A stretch of 64,000 nucleotides of DNA from Vitreoscilla stercoraria DSM 513 (GTDB lineage Bacteria > Pseudomonadota > Gammaproteobacteria > Burkholderiales > Neisseriaceae): the NCBI RefSeq assembly GCF_000382305.1, contig NZ_KB908026.1, positions 55,493 through 119,492 of the forward strand. Direction: 5' to 3'. The position numbers were made by a program, and so were the translations under genes. Numbering within the stretch: position 1 is the stretch's first letter; each line of letters opens with the position of its first letter. The notes beneath the pieces were generated by a model. The model ran no database searches and was not told the DNA's origin. It saw only the letters and a program-made list of their open reading frames with translations. Below, piece by piece: positions 26,699 through 34,928 of this stretch.

Positions 26699-27268
26699 TC
26701 AACGCAAGCGGCGACCGCTGAGCAAATCAAAAATTTGACTTGGCTGTTTATTGCGACCAATCCGCCCATCCACCACTATCACTTGACGACCAAATTGGCG
26801 TTTGACTTCACGGGTATTGGTACAAAAACGCTTACCACTGCGATTGCAAGAAGTGGAAACCAACGGAGATGCCACCAACTTACTCAGCAAACGGGCATCA
26901 TTATGCGCAGGAACACGCACCGCCAATTTATCGCGCCCATTGCCACGCAATAAGGCAGACACTTTATCTGAACATGGAATGATAAACGTCTTGGCAGCAG
27001 GCCAAGCTTGATTCACCAATTCGGTTTGGGAAGGTGTTAAAGGTTTTAACAAAGGTTGCAAGCGGTTCAGACTGTCACCAATGACAATCAAACCTTTGCT
27101 TTGAGGACGTTGCTTAATGGTCATGATTTGGCGCAAACCACGTTGATTATTGGGCAAACAACCCAAACCAAAACAAGCTTCACAAGCATAAGCAATCACG
27201 CCACCACGGCGCAAATGTTGTTTGAGACGGCGCAAATCAAAGGCGCCCATGATTCTGTGTGTGTACAT
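26699..27268 (-). CDS. tsaC: TsaC/YrdC-type threonylcarbamoyl-AMP synthase
   Basis: A 189-aa YrdC-fold protein that makes threonylcarbamoyl-AMP for t6A37 tRNA modification. GGVIAYACEACFGLGCLP corresponds to the usual GGVIAYPTEAVFGLGCDP; the Pro-Thr to Ala-Cys change is unusual but the position is retained. KQRPQSKGLI, RVPAHNDA and SPLVSTSCNRSG (usually SANRSG) are family motifs. Start choice: TATAAT (minus strand, at 27276-27281) overlaps an ATG at 27277, so I use the ATG at 27268; a leaderless mRNA is then likely. A later ATG (27250) is also possible. It pairs functionally with trmO in this window. Confidence 0.85.
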   Translation of the reverse strand: MYTHRIMGAFDLRRLKQHLRRGGVIAYACEACFGLGCLPNNQRGLRQIMTIKQRPQSKGLIVIGDSLNRLQPLLKPLTPSQTELVNQAWPAAKTFIIPCSDKVSALLRGNGRDKLAVRVPAHNDARLLSKLVASPLVSTSCNRSGKRFCTNTREVKRQFGRQVIVVDGRIGRNKQPSQIFDLLSGRRLR

Positions 27269-27275
27269 AACAGAC

Positions 27276-27304
27276 ATTATAAAAGCGTCCTGTAAAGATT
27301 TACA
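27276..27304 (-). promoter_or_regulatory. Putative tsaC promoter overlapping a DUS hairpin
   Basis: On the minus strand the perfect -10 TATAAT (27276-27281) is preceded at 17 nt by TGTAAA, which belongs to the DUS hairpin. The predicted start is within a base or two of the ATG at 27268. Confidence 0.4.
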
Positions 27305-27313
27305 GGACGCTGA
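27282..27313 (-). terminator. DUS-pair hairpin terminator after purD
   Basis: AGCGTCCTGTAAA (27284-27296) / TTTACAGGACGCT (27299-27311), loop GA, with TTTT in the purD direction. The tsaC promoter appears to lie across it. Confidence 0.8.
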
Positions 27314-27331
27314 CTCAGTTTAACGCAAAGA

Positions 27332-28603
27332 TTAACGCAATGCTTTGTCGGCAATGTCAGTACGGTATTGCATGCCATCAAACGAAACATGGCTCAAAGC
27401 TTGGTAAGCTTGGTCTTTGGCCGCTTGCACACCATCACCCAAACCCACTACGCACAACACACGACCACCATTGGTGACCAATTCACCTTGCTCATTCAAA
27501 GCACTGCCCGCATGGAACACTTTGCCAATTTGATTGGCAGCATCCAAACCTGAAATCACATCACCTTTGCGTGGCGTTTCTGGATAGTTTTGCGCTGCCA
27601 ACACCACGCCAACTGCTGTTTGTGGATTCCATTGCGCTTGCACTTCATTCAAACGACCATCAATCGCCGCTTCTACCAAATCCACCAAATCAGATTCTAA
27701 ACGGCTCATAATCGGCTGTGTTTCAGGGTCGCCAAAGCGGCAATTGAATTCAATCGTAAACGGTGCACCGTTTGCATCAATCATCAAACCTGCATACAAA
27801 AAGCCTGTGAATGGATGGCCTTCGGCTTTCATGCCTTGTACGGTTGGATGAATGATTTCATCCATCACACGTTGGTAAACCGCATCGGTCACCACAGGCG
27901 CAGGACTGTAAGCACCCATGCCGCCTGTATTCGGTCCCAAATCATCGTTTAACAAACGCTTGTGGTCTTGGCTCGTTGCCATAGGCAAAACATTTTCGCC
28001 ATCGACCATCACAATGAAGCTGGCTTCTTCACCTTGCAAGAAATCTTCAATCACCACGCGTGCGCCAGCATCGCCCATTTTATTGCCCAACAACATGTCG
28101 TCAATCGCGGCATGCGCTTCGTCCAAAGTCAAAGCCACAATCACACCTTTGCCTGCCGCCAAACCATCGGCCTTGATGACAATCGGCGCACCACGACCAT
28201 CCACATACTCATGCGCCAAAGCCGCATCGCTGAAAGTTTGATAACCTGCAGTCGGAATGTGGTATTTGGCCATGAAAGCTTTGGCAAAGTCTTTAGAGCT
28301 TTCCAATTGTGCTGCGTATTGAGTAGGACCAAAAATCTTCAAACCAGCGGCACGAAAATCATTGACCACGCCCGCAGCCAACGGCGCTTCAGGACCAACT
28401 ACCGTCAAAGCCACATCATTGGCTTTGACAAATTCAATCAAATCTTGATGCGCTGAGATGGCAATATTGGTCAATTTAGGCTCCACTGCCGTACCTGCAT
28501 TACCAGGCGCCACAAAAACCTCATCCACACGCGCAGATTGCGCCAAACGCCATGCCAACGCGTGCTCACGCCCGCCAGAACCAATTACCAATACTTTCAT
28601 CAT
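27332..28603 (-). CDS. purD: Phosphoribosylamine-glycine ligase
   Basis: A 423-aa ATP-grasp enzyme, second step of purine synthesis (phosphoribosylamine + glycine + ATP to GAR). MKVLVIGSGGREHALAW is the invariant start. VIKADGLAAGKGV is the ATP-binding strand pair, and FNCRFGDPETQP carries the metal-binding Glu/Asn and the GDPETQ signature. The length is normal. Two consecutive ATGs open the gene; the second (28600) matches the E. coli start. No purH is adjacent. Confidence 0.96.
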   Translation of the reverse strand: MMKVLVIGSGGREHALAWRLAQSARVDEVFVAPGNAGTAVEPKLTNIAISAHQDLIEFVKANDVALTVVGPEAPLAAGVVNDFRAAGLKIFGPTQYAAQLESSKDFAKAFMAKYHIPTAGYQTFSDAALAHEYVDGRGAPIVIKADGLAAGKGVIVALTLDEAHAAIDDMLLGNKMGDAGARVVIEDFLQGEEASFIVMVDGENVLPMATSQDHKRLLNDDLGPNTGGMGAYSPAPVVTDAVYQRVMDEIIHPTVQGMKAEGHPFTGFLYAGLMIDANGAPFTIEFNCRFGDPETQPIMSRLESDLVDLVEAAIDGRLNEVQAQWNPQTAVGVVLAAQNYPETPRKGDVISGLDAANQIGKVFHAGSALNEQGELVTNGGRVLCVVGLGDGVQAAKDQAYQALSHVSFDGMQYRTDIADKALR

Positions 28604-28756
28604 CCATCCACATCAAAGGAAATAACAAAGGCGTATTTTAAAGCGGTGTCGCATCCTTGCCTAGTTAAATGCCAAACTAAGCAAAAATTAATCAGTTTTG
28701 GTTTGAATTTGGGGATAATATTGGTTTTACTTAACAAATTACATGGGACGCACTGC

Positions 28757-29722
28757 ATGAAAAAAATCGCTTTATCACTGCTTGTTTTGGGATTGTTCAC
28801 TGCCTGCCAACCGCAAACACCAGAAGCAACACCGACCATTGCATGTGACAGCGACGTGGTCAAAACCACTTTTGATTTGGGCACCAAACAACAAATCATG
28901 GCCAAACTCAAATATTTAGCACAAGCACAACCTGAAGTTTATGGCAGTTTGAATTTCAGCCAAATTGAGCAAGACTTGAAGCAAATCCAATTCAATTTAG
29001 ACGGCATCAATACCGCATCTGCTGCCACTGACAGCCCTCAAATTTGTCAAGCAGATGTACAAGTTTTGATTCCCAATGATTTAATCATCTCTGCTCAGTT
29101 AAAAGCCAATGAATTGAATCAAACCTTTAATTTAGCTGCCGAAGCATTCCAAGCACAATTAGGTCAATCTCCTAATGGTTTTTACCAAGTGCCAGTGCAA
29201 TACCAAGCCAGCGGTGCAGCAGATACCAAAAGCCCAATGGTGCAATCCAATGCCGATACCAAACTGACGCAGTTTTTATTGCGCTTGCTCACTATTGGTC
29301 AACTCAAAACCAATACGCCTGCCTCAGTGTCAGATGTTTTGGAGGCACCCATTGATTTAACCCCAGCCAAACCTGCGGCGGCTTCAGAAGCAAAAGATGC
29401 CATCGGTGATTTGATTGATCAAGTGCAACAAAATCAAAACACCCAAACCAATACCAATCCTAACGATTTGACGCATAACCAAGCACAACGCAATCGCTCT
29501 GAAGCGCAAGTCGAACAAATTTGGTCTGAATTGCCAAGCGACGTGCAACAAACTTTGGAAAACGAGCAAAATCAATGGCGCAACAAACGCCAACAAACTT
29601 GTCAACAAGCCGCTGCCAATGCCAGCAGCGATGCAGAACGCAAAAATGTTTTGGCGCATTGCGAAGTACAATCCAACCAAAAACGCTTGGAAGAGTTAAA
29701 GCAATACCACGTACCCAACTGA
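28757..29722 (+). CDS. Lipoprotein with LprI/DUF1311-like C-terminal domain
   Basis: A 321-aa lipoprotein with lipobox FTAC (Cys17). Residues 18-230 are Gln/Asn/Ala-rich with two cysteines and no recognised domain. The last 70 residues (VEQIWSELPSDVQQTLENEQNQW ... C ... C ... RLEEL) have the Trp-x(n)-Gln-x-x-Trp and paired-Cys pattern of the LprI/DUF1311 fold, linked to lysozyme inhibition in some bacteria. The start at 28757 is chosen for its signal peptide; the open frame extends back to 28538 over the purD start. The ribosome binding site is weak (GGGA). Function unproven. Confidence 0.75.
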   Translation: MKKIALSLLVLGLFTACQPQTPEATPTIACDSDVVKTTFDLGTKQQIMAKLKYLAQAQPEVYGSLNFSQIEQDLKQIQFNLDGINTASAATDSPQICQADVQVLIPNDLIISAQLKANELNQTFNLAAEAFQAQLGQSPNGFYQVPVQYQASGAADTKSPMVQSNADTKLTQFLLRLLTIGQLKTNTPASVSDVLEAPIDLTPAKPAAASEAKDAIGDLIDQVQQNQNTQTNTNPNDLTHNQAQRNRSEAQVEQIWSELPSDVQQTLENEQNQWRNKRQQTCQQAAANASSDAERKNVLAHCEVQSNQKRLEELKQYHVPN

Positions 29723-29751
29723 TTTTGAGGCATTCTAATGGGAAGCCGATA

Positions 29752-30351
29752 TCAAGCTTCCCATTTTAACCAATGCCAATCTTGTACTTGCTGCATGAAT
29801 GTGGCTTCATGTGATTTTGGCACTGCAACACTCAAACTCACTTCCATTTCCATATCTTGGCTGAGCATTTGCGCCTCCGTACGCTTGACCAAACGCATGA
29901 CTTCACTCATTTTTTCATACGAAAATCGCAAAGAAAACGTTTTCAAAATCGGCTTTTCCAACCGAGAAGCGTCCTGTAAAGCCAAAACTGTTGCTTGTTT
30001 GTAAGCCTGAATCAAACCGGGAACGCCAAGCAAAGTCCCACCAAAATAACGCACTACAATCACCACCACATCCGACAAGCCCGCCGAATCAATTTGGCGC
30101 AAAATCGGCATGCCCGCGCTGCCTGAAGGCTCGCCATCGTCATTGGCACGAAACTGCATGCCATCACTGCCCAAACGATAGGCATAACACCAATGCACCG
30201 CTTTGGGGTGTTCGTCATACAATTTTTGCAACAAAGGCTTCAAATCATCTGCTTGCGACAAAGGATAAGCATAGCCCAAAAAACGGCTGCCTTTGGCTTT
30301 GTGTTCAGAAAGGGTAGGGGAAGCAATTGAAGTGATGTGTGTCGGTTCCAT
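29752..30351 (-). CDS. yigZ: YigZ/IMPACT family protein
   Basis: A 199-aa two-domain protein. The N-terminal Impact domain has SEHKAKGSRFLGYAYP, HWCYAYRLG and the hallmark DDGEPSGSAGMPIL; VRYFGGTLLGVPGLIQAY follows. The C-terminal domain is EF-G-V-like (DUF1949). Function is uncertain; eukaryotic IMPACT regulates Gcn2. There is no Shine-Dalgarno. A TTGAAG-18-TATAAT promoter puts the transcript start at the ATG, so a leaderless mRNA is likely. A DUS (29967-29980) codes for LQDA. Confidence 0.88.
   Translation of the reverse strand: MEPTHITSIASPTLSEHKAKGSRFLGYAYPLSQADDLKPLLQKLYDEHPKAVHWCYAYRLGSDGMQFRANDDGEPSGSAGMPILRQIDSAGLSDVVVIVVRYFGGTLLGVPGLIQAYKQATVLALQDASRLEKPILKTFSLRFSYEKMSEVMRLVKRTEAQMLSQDMEMEVSLSVAVPKSHEATFMQQVQDWHWLKWEA
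29967..29980 (+). repeat. Intragenic DUS in yigZ
   Basis: AAGCGTCCTGTAAA, read in the gene on the minus strand as Leu-Gln-Asp-Ala. Confidence 0.85.
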
Positions 30352-30357
30352 GCAAAC

Positions 30358-30387
30358 ATTATAAACATCCACATCAAAATGCTTCAA
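30358..30387 (-). promoter_or_regulatory. Putative yigZ promoter (leaderless transcript)
   Basis: On the minus strand, -35 TTGAAG (30382-30387), 18-nt spacer, -10 TATAAT (30358-30363). A start 7 nt downstream coincides with the A of the yigZ ATG at 30351. Confidence 0.5.
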
Positions 30388-30487
30388 ACAAATCTTTCCC
30401 TTAAGCCATCACAAAAACTTTGGCTTATAATTTGACTATTGCCAAGCTGTTCGATTGAGAACAACTGTTTTACGCTGAAAGATAAAC

Positions 30488-30967
30488 ATGCCTTTACACA
30501 TTGCTTTGTACCAACCTGAAATTCCTGCCAATACAGGCAACATCGCCCGCACCTGCGCTGGCACTCACACCAGCTTGCATTTGATTCGCCCATTGGGTTT
30601 TTCTACCGATGACAAAATGCTCAAACGAGCAGGTTTGGATTATTGGGCACATGTCGACATTCATTACCACGATGATTTAGACGCTTTCATCGCCCACACC
30701 GAAAGCCAAAATGCCAAAGTGTATTTGATTGAAACTTACAGCGATGTACCGTTCAGTGAACATGATTTTAGCCACCAAGAACAAGATATTTATTTTTTAT
30801 TTGGACGCGAAACCACCGGTTTGCCACAAGAATTTGCCCAAGCGCGCGCTCAAGACTGTTTGCGTATTCCACAATCGGAACACATTCGCTCGTTAAACCT
30901 GTCTAACAGCGCTGCCATCGTGATTTACGAGGCTTTAAGACAACAAGGCTACCCGAACCTTGCTTAA
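30488..30967 (+). CDS. trmL: tRNA (cytidine(34)-2'-O)-methyltransferase TrmL
   Basis: A 159-aa SPOUT methyltransferase that 2'-O-methylates the wobble base of tRNA-Leu. It has the trefoil-knot motifs PEIPANTGNIARTCAG, LFGRETTGLP and the C-terminal RSLNLSNSAAIVIYEALRQ, where the knot binds SAM. The length is typical. It is a single gene with a DUS terminator shared with convergent etfA. Confidence 0.94.
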   Translation: MPLHIALYQPEIPANTGNIARTCAGTHTSLHLIRPLGFSTDDKMLKRAGLDYWAHVDIHYHDDLDAFIAHTESQNAKVYLIETYSDVPFSEHDFSHQEQDIYFLFGRETTGLPQEFAQARAQDCLRIPQSEHIRSLNLSNSAAIVIYEALRQQGYPNLA

Positions 30968-30992
30968 GGCGTAAAACACGCTGTACAGCGAT

Positions 30993-31030
30993 AATAAAGC
31001 GTCCTGTAAACGTTTACAGGACGCTTTATT
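30993..31030. terminator. DUS-pair hairpin terminator, 18-bp arms
   Basis: Perfect inverted arms of 18 bp (30993-31010 / 31013-31030) contain the full DUS plus AAT/ATT extensions. It lies between convergent trmL and etfA and serves both. Confidence 0.88.
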
Positions 31031-31070
31031 GATTTTTTGGCTCAAATCATCACAATTTTAGCCATGTTTA

Positions 31071-32000
31071 TTACAATGCAGCCACCAATTCAGGTACCAA
31101 GGTAAACGCATCGCCCACAATACCGTAATCAGCCACATTGAAAATCGGCGCATCAGGATCTTTGTTGATGGCCACAATCACTTTACTGTCTTGCATACCA
31201 GCCAAATGTTGAATCGCACCAGAAATGCCCACAGCGATGTACAAGCTAGGCGCCACCACTTTGCCTGTTTGACCCACTTGGTAATCATTAGGTGCATAAC
31301 CTGCATCCACAGCCGCACGAGACGCGCCAATGGCCGCACCCAATTTGTCTGCCAATGGCGTCAACAATTCGTTGAATTTTTCAGCACTGCCCATTGCACG
31401 ACCACCAGAAACGATGATTTTCGCTTGGGTCAATTCAGGACGATCAGACTTGGTCAATTCACGACCGACAAAGCGGCTTAAGCCTTGTGGTGCAGAAGCT
31501 GCAACTGTTTCAACTGCCGCGTTGCCACCTTCGTTTGCTGCCGCATCAAAAGCGGTTGCACGAATGGTCAAAACCAATTTGGCATCAGATGCTTTCACTG
31601 TTTCAAACGCATTGCCCGCATAAATCGGGTGTGTGAAAGTTTGTGCATCGATGACTTCGGTCACATCAGACACTTGAGAAACATCTAACAAAGCAGCTAC
31701 GCGTGGCAACAAGTTTTTACCAAACGCCGTTGCAGTTGCAACAACATGGCTGTAATCACCTGCCAAAGACACCACCAAAGGTGCTACTTCTTCTGGCAAG
31801 CTGTTTTCATAATGCGCTGCATCAGCTAACAATACTTTTTCCACACCAGCAACTTGTTTGGCTGCATCAGCAACCGATTGAGCACCGCTACCTGCCACTA
31901 AAACGTGTACTGCACCCAATTTTTGAGCAGCAGTGACCGCATTCAAAGTCGCCAAATTCAATTCGCTGTTATTGTGTTCAGCAATGATTAAAACTGTCAT
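31071..32000 (-). CDS. etfA: Electron transfer flavoprotein alpha subunit
   Basis: A 309-aa FAD-binding subunit of ETF, which takes electrons from acyl-CoA and related dehydrogenases to the quinone pool through ETF-QO. The C-terminal FAD domain is clear: VSGGRAMGS, GASRAAVDAGY, GQTGKVVAPSLYIAVGISGAIQH and AINKDPDAPIF. It follows etfB by 11 nt, so it is a bicistronic operon. No acyl-CoA dehydrogenase is in the window. Confidence 0.96.
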   Translation of the reverse strand: MTVLIIAEHNNSELNLATLNAVTAAQKLGAVHVLVAGSGAQSVADAAKQVAGVEKVLLADAAHYENSLPEEVAPLVVSLAGDYSHVVATATAFGKNLLPRVAALLDVSQVSDVTEVIDAQTFTHPIYAGNAFETVKASDAKLVLTIRATAFDAAANEGGNAAVETVAASAPQGLSRFVGRELTKSDRPELTQAKIIVSGGRAMGSAEKFNELLTPLADKLGAAIGASRAAVDAGYAPNDYQVGQTGKVVAPSLYIAVGISGAIQHLAGMQDSKVIVAINKDPDAPIFNVADYGIVGDAFTLVPELVAAL

Positions 32001-32011
32001 GTTGTTTCCCC

Positions 32012-32761
32012 TTAAATCACTTTGGCTTCGTTTTTCAATTTACCAACCAAATCCGCTACGGTTTCTACTTTCACACCAGCACTGCGGCCTTTAGGCTCAG
32101 CAACTTTCACAACGCTAAAGCGAGGGGTTACATCCACACCAAAATCAGCAAGCGTATGTTTGGCCAACGGTTTTTTCTTCGCTTGCATAATATTAGGCAA
32201 TTTCACATAGCGAGGCTCGTTCAAACGCAAATCCGTGGTAATCACCGCTGGCAATTTGATTGCCACAGTTTCCAAACCACCGTCAATTTCACGTGTCACT
32301 TCCACTTCACCACCATTGACTGCTACTTTGCTCGCAAACGTCGCTTGTGGCGCATTCAACAAAGCCGCCAACATTTGACCTGTTTGATTGGCGTCGTCAT
32401 CAATCGCTTGTTTACCGAGCAACACGATATCAGCATTTTCTTGTGCCTGAACCGCTTGCAATAATTTGGCCACTGCCAAAGGCTCCAATTTGCCATCGGT
32501 TTCAACATGAATGGCGCGGTCTGCACCCATTGCCAAAGCTGTACGCAAAGTTTCTTCGCACTGCTTCACACCAATTGAAACGGCAACGACTTCAGAAATT
32601 TGACCTGCCTCTTTCAAACGAACTGCTTCTTCTACTGCAATTTCATCAAATGGGTTCATCGACATTTTTACGTTGCCAATATCCACATCTGAGCCATCGG
32701 CTTTGACGCGCACTTTAATGTTGTAATCAACAACACGCTTCACTGCTACTAATGCTTTCAT
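32012..32761 (-). CDS. etfB: Electron transfer flavoprotein beta subunit
   Basis: A 249-aa AMP-binding subunit. MKALVAVKRVVDYNIKVRVK is the conserved start. DEIAVEEAVRLKE, LLGKQAIDDDANQTGQMLA (AMP-binding) and the ETF-beta signature around AVITTDLRLNEPRYVKLPNIMQAKKKP are present. It is the first gene of etfBA. Confidence 0.96.
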   Translation of the reverse strand: MKALVAVKRVVDYNIKVRVKADGSDVDIGNVKMSMNPFDEIAVEEAVRLKEAGQISEVVAVSIGVKQCEETLRTALAMGADRAIHVETDGKLEPLAVAKLLQAVQAQENADIVLLGKQAIDDDANQTGQMLAALLNAPQATFASKVAVNGGEVEVTREIDGGLETVAIKLPAVITTDLRLNEPRYVKLPNIMQAKKKPLAKHTLADFGVDVTPRFSVVKVAEPKGRSAGVKVETVADLVGKLKNEAKVI

Positions 32762-32870
32762 TCTCTATCCTCATTTGTACGACTCATTAACATGAAAAAT
32801 GCCTTTGTTAGGCCATCACCCTGCCAAAATATATGCTGTTTTTCACGCTAATTTACGGTAATTATTTCAG

Positions 32871-33842
32871 TTATATTTTTGCTGCAGAGCAATATTGCCA
32901 AGCATTGAAAACCATGTCAACCGTTGGACAAACACCAACATCCCCTACATTGGTAGAAATTGGCGTAATTTGAACACCAGTTAACATAGGATTAGAATGT
33001 AAATAAATTCCAACTGTAGGTTTGTTGAGCGCATTGGCCAAATGTAACAAGCCAGTATCCACACCAATCACAGATTGTGCATCTGCTAATAATTTCGCTG
33101 CTTGCTGTAAATTCATTTTTGGCGCCAATTTTACATAATTAAATTGAGCAGCCCATTTGATAGCTCGATTTTTTTCAATATCGTTTCCCCAAGGTAAATA
33201 GATATCAAAACCAGTTTGTTGATGCAAGCGTTCAAATAATTCAAACCACAATGTTTCAGGCCACAGTTTTTCATCTTGGCTAGTTGCATGTAATGCAACA
33301 ATATAAGGCGTCATGTTATCCACAATGTTATTCACCGTTGTGGGTACTTTGGCACCAAACACCACTTTATCCACATCAAACTCATAACCAAATGCCAAAG
33401 CAAACAATTGGCGATTGCGCCAAATTGCGTCAGCATACTTATCCACAGCATATTTTTTTTGATAAAACATACTGGCTAATGGCTCTCGAATACTGTGTTG
33501 GTCATACCCAACAATAGGAGTGTGGGCGAATTTTCCGAACAAAGCACTTTTGATTAAACCTTGGCTGTCTAATGCAAATTGGTAATCTTTGCCGATTAAT
33601 TGATTACGCAATTGCATCATTGCAGAGCGTGTTTGCGATTGCCACAATTGTTTGCGCCATTGTCGCCAATGCATTGGTATGACATTTTGTACAAATGGAT
33701 GTAAAGCAGCAATATCTGCAAACGATGCTTCACACATCCAATCTAACTTTACATCTGGTCTGTGTGTGGATAAGTCTTCAATGGCTGGCAACGTGTGTAT
33801 TAAATCGCCCATGCTAGATAAACGCAGCAACAAAATGTTCAT
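32871..33842 (-). CDS. waaC: Lipopolysaccharide heptosyltransferase I
   Basis: A 323-aa GT-B (GT9) transferase that adds the first L-glycero-D-manno-heptose to Kdo of the LPS inner core. MNILLLRLSSMGDLIHTLPA is the WaaC start (Asp near 13 is the catalytic base). ALHATSQDEKLWPE and VIGVDTGLLHLANALNKPTVGIY form the nucleotide-sugar site. The 33300-33450 part holds three TTATCCACA 9-mers and the 5' end holds another, marking the left edge of the DnaA-box-rich zone. The ribosome binding site is weak. Confidence 0.93.
   Translation of the reverse strand: MNILLLRLSSMGDLIHTLPAIEDLSTHRPDVKLDWMCEASFADIAALHPFVQNVIPMHWRQWRKQLWQSQTRSAMMQLRNQLIGKDYQFALDSQGLIKSALFGKFAHTPIVGYDQHSIREPLASMFYQKKYAVDKYADAIWRNRQLFALAFGYEFDVDKVVFGAKVPTTVNNIVDNMTPYIVALHATSQDEKLWPETLWFELFERLHQQTGFDIYLPWGNDIEKNRAIKWAAQFNYVKLAPKMNLQQAAKLLADAQSVIGVDTGLLHLANALNKPTVGIYLHSNPMLTGVQITPISTNVGDVGVCPTVDMVFNAWQYCSAAKI
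33316..33447 (-). repeat. Three DnaA-box 9-mers inside waaC
   Basis: TTATCCACA at 33316-33324, 33367-33375 and 33439-33447 (boxes on the minus strand). A plus-strand copy is at 33765-33773. I saw none between 1 and 33.3 kb. Confidence 0.7.
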
Positions 33843-33892
33843 GGGTGCTTTCAGGTAACATAATGGGGTTTATTTTACTGGAAAAAGTCATT

Positions 33893-34585
33893 ATGGGTTT
33901 ATCGTTTCAAATTGAAGCCATTGGTATGGTGCAAGCGCAATTCAAACAAAAGTTTGGTATTCCAAGACAGCCTGGTCTGGTACCTGAAGCTAAAATCAGC
34001 ATTGTTTTAAATCAAGAATTTTCGCCAGATGTTGTGCGTGGTTTAGAAGATTTTGAATATATTTGGGTGCATTTTGTGTTTCATGATGCAATAGGGGAGG
34101 GTTGGTCTGAATTGGTTAGACCTCCAAGACTGGGTGGTAAAACCAAAAAAGGTATTTTTGCTACTCGTACACCGCATCGTCCTAATCATTTGGGTTTGTC
34201 TTTATTAAAATTAGACAAAGTCATTACCAGTAAACCTATTACATTGATTTGTAGTGGTGCTGATTTATTAGATGGTACGCCTATTATTGATATTAAGCCT
34301 TATATTGCTTTTGTAGAAGCCAAGCCTAATGCTCAAAGTGGTTTTGTAGATGGTATACCGCCACAATTACAAGTAATTTGGTCTTTAGAAGTTCAAGAAC
34401 AATTGCATTTCAATCAAGTCAATCAAAAATTAATTGAACAAACCTTAGCGCAAGATCCTAGACCTGCTTATCAAAATATTCCTGAACGCATTTATTTTAT
34501 GCAAGTAGATGGTTTTGAGGTCAGATTTAAAATTATAGAGAATGTTGTTCAAATTGTAGATTTAATTAAATTGTCAGAATTTTAA
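33893..34585 (+). CDS. trmO: tRNA (N6-threonylcarbamoyladenosine(37)-N6)-methyltransferase TrmO
   Basis: A 230-aa protein (TsaA/VirR family) that methylates t6A37 to m6t6A in tRNA-Thr. The single-sheet beta-barrel SAM domain shows KFGIPRQPGLV, FEYIWVHFVFHD, RPPRLGG, GIFATRTPHRPNHLGLSLLKL and DLLDGTPIIDIKPY, all TrmO hallmarks. I start at 33893 with GGAAAAA upstream; earlier ATGs (33863, 33845) are in frame. The gene is noticeably A/T-richer than its left neighbours. It acts downstream of the t6A made with tsaC. Confidence 0.93.
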   Translation: MGLSFQIEAIGMVQAQFKQKFGIPRQPGLVPEAKISIVLNQEFSPDVVRGLEDFEYIWVHFVFHDAIGEGWSELVRPPRLGGKTKKGIFATRTPHRPNHLGLSLLKLDKVITSKPITLICSGADLLDGTPIIDIKPYIAFVEAKPNAQSGFVDGIPPQLQVIWSLEVQEQLHFNQVNQKLIEQTLAQDPRPAYQNIPERIYFMQVDGFEVRFKIIENVVQIVDLIKLSEF

Positions 34586-34835
34586 AGAAGCTGTTTTTTA
34601 TTATTATATTATTATATATAAAAAGATGATGATGCTGAAGGCAGTGAAAATCTGTGGATAAGTCTATTTTTATTGTTAAATAAATGGTTTATGAAAATAT
34701 AAGTCTGTGTATAAATGGTCTTGTACTCAGGGGATAGTTTGTGGACAGTTTTTTGGCATGTTAATAAGCTGTGTATGGGTGTGGATAGATTGTGGATAAA
34801 AACAGGCATTTTGTGGATAAAATGTGGATAAATTT
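34586..34835. other. Putative chromosomal origin of replication (oriC)
   Basis: Between trmO and lpxC. An AT-rich tract (34590-34625, ATTATT/ATATA repeats) could be the unwinding element. Exact DnaA boxes TGTGGATAA follow at 34653-34661, 34791-34799, 34812-34820 and 34823-34831, with near-matches TGTGGATAG (34780-34788) and TGTGTATAA (34706-34714), all on the plus strand. Gene orientation is mostly minus to the left and mostly plus to the right, and G/C bias by eye flips here. parS-type sites lie on either side. dnaA itself is not adjacent. Confidence 0.65.
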
Positions 34836-34928
34836 TAACTATATTCTAGTACAGAAATTTAAGTCACTTTGTGTTGTAAACTCCGTTACAATTTCAGCAA
34901 TGCAATCATTATTATTGGTAAAACGATT

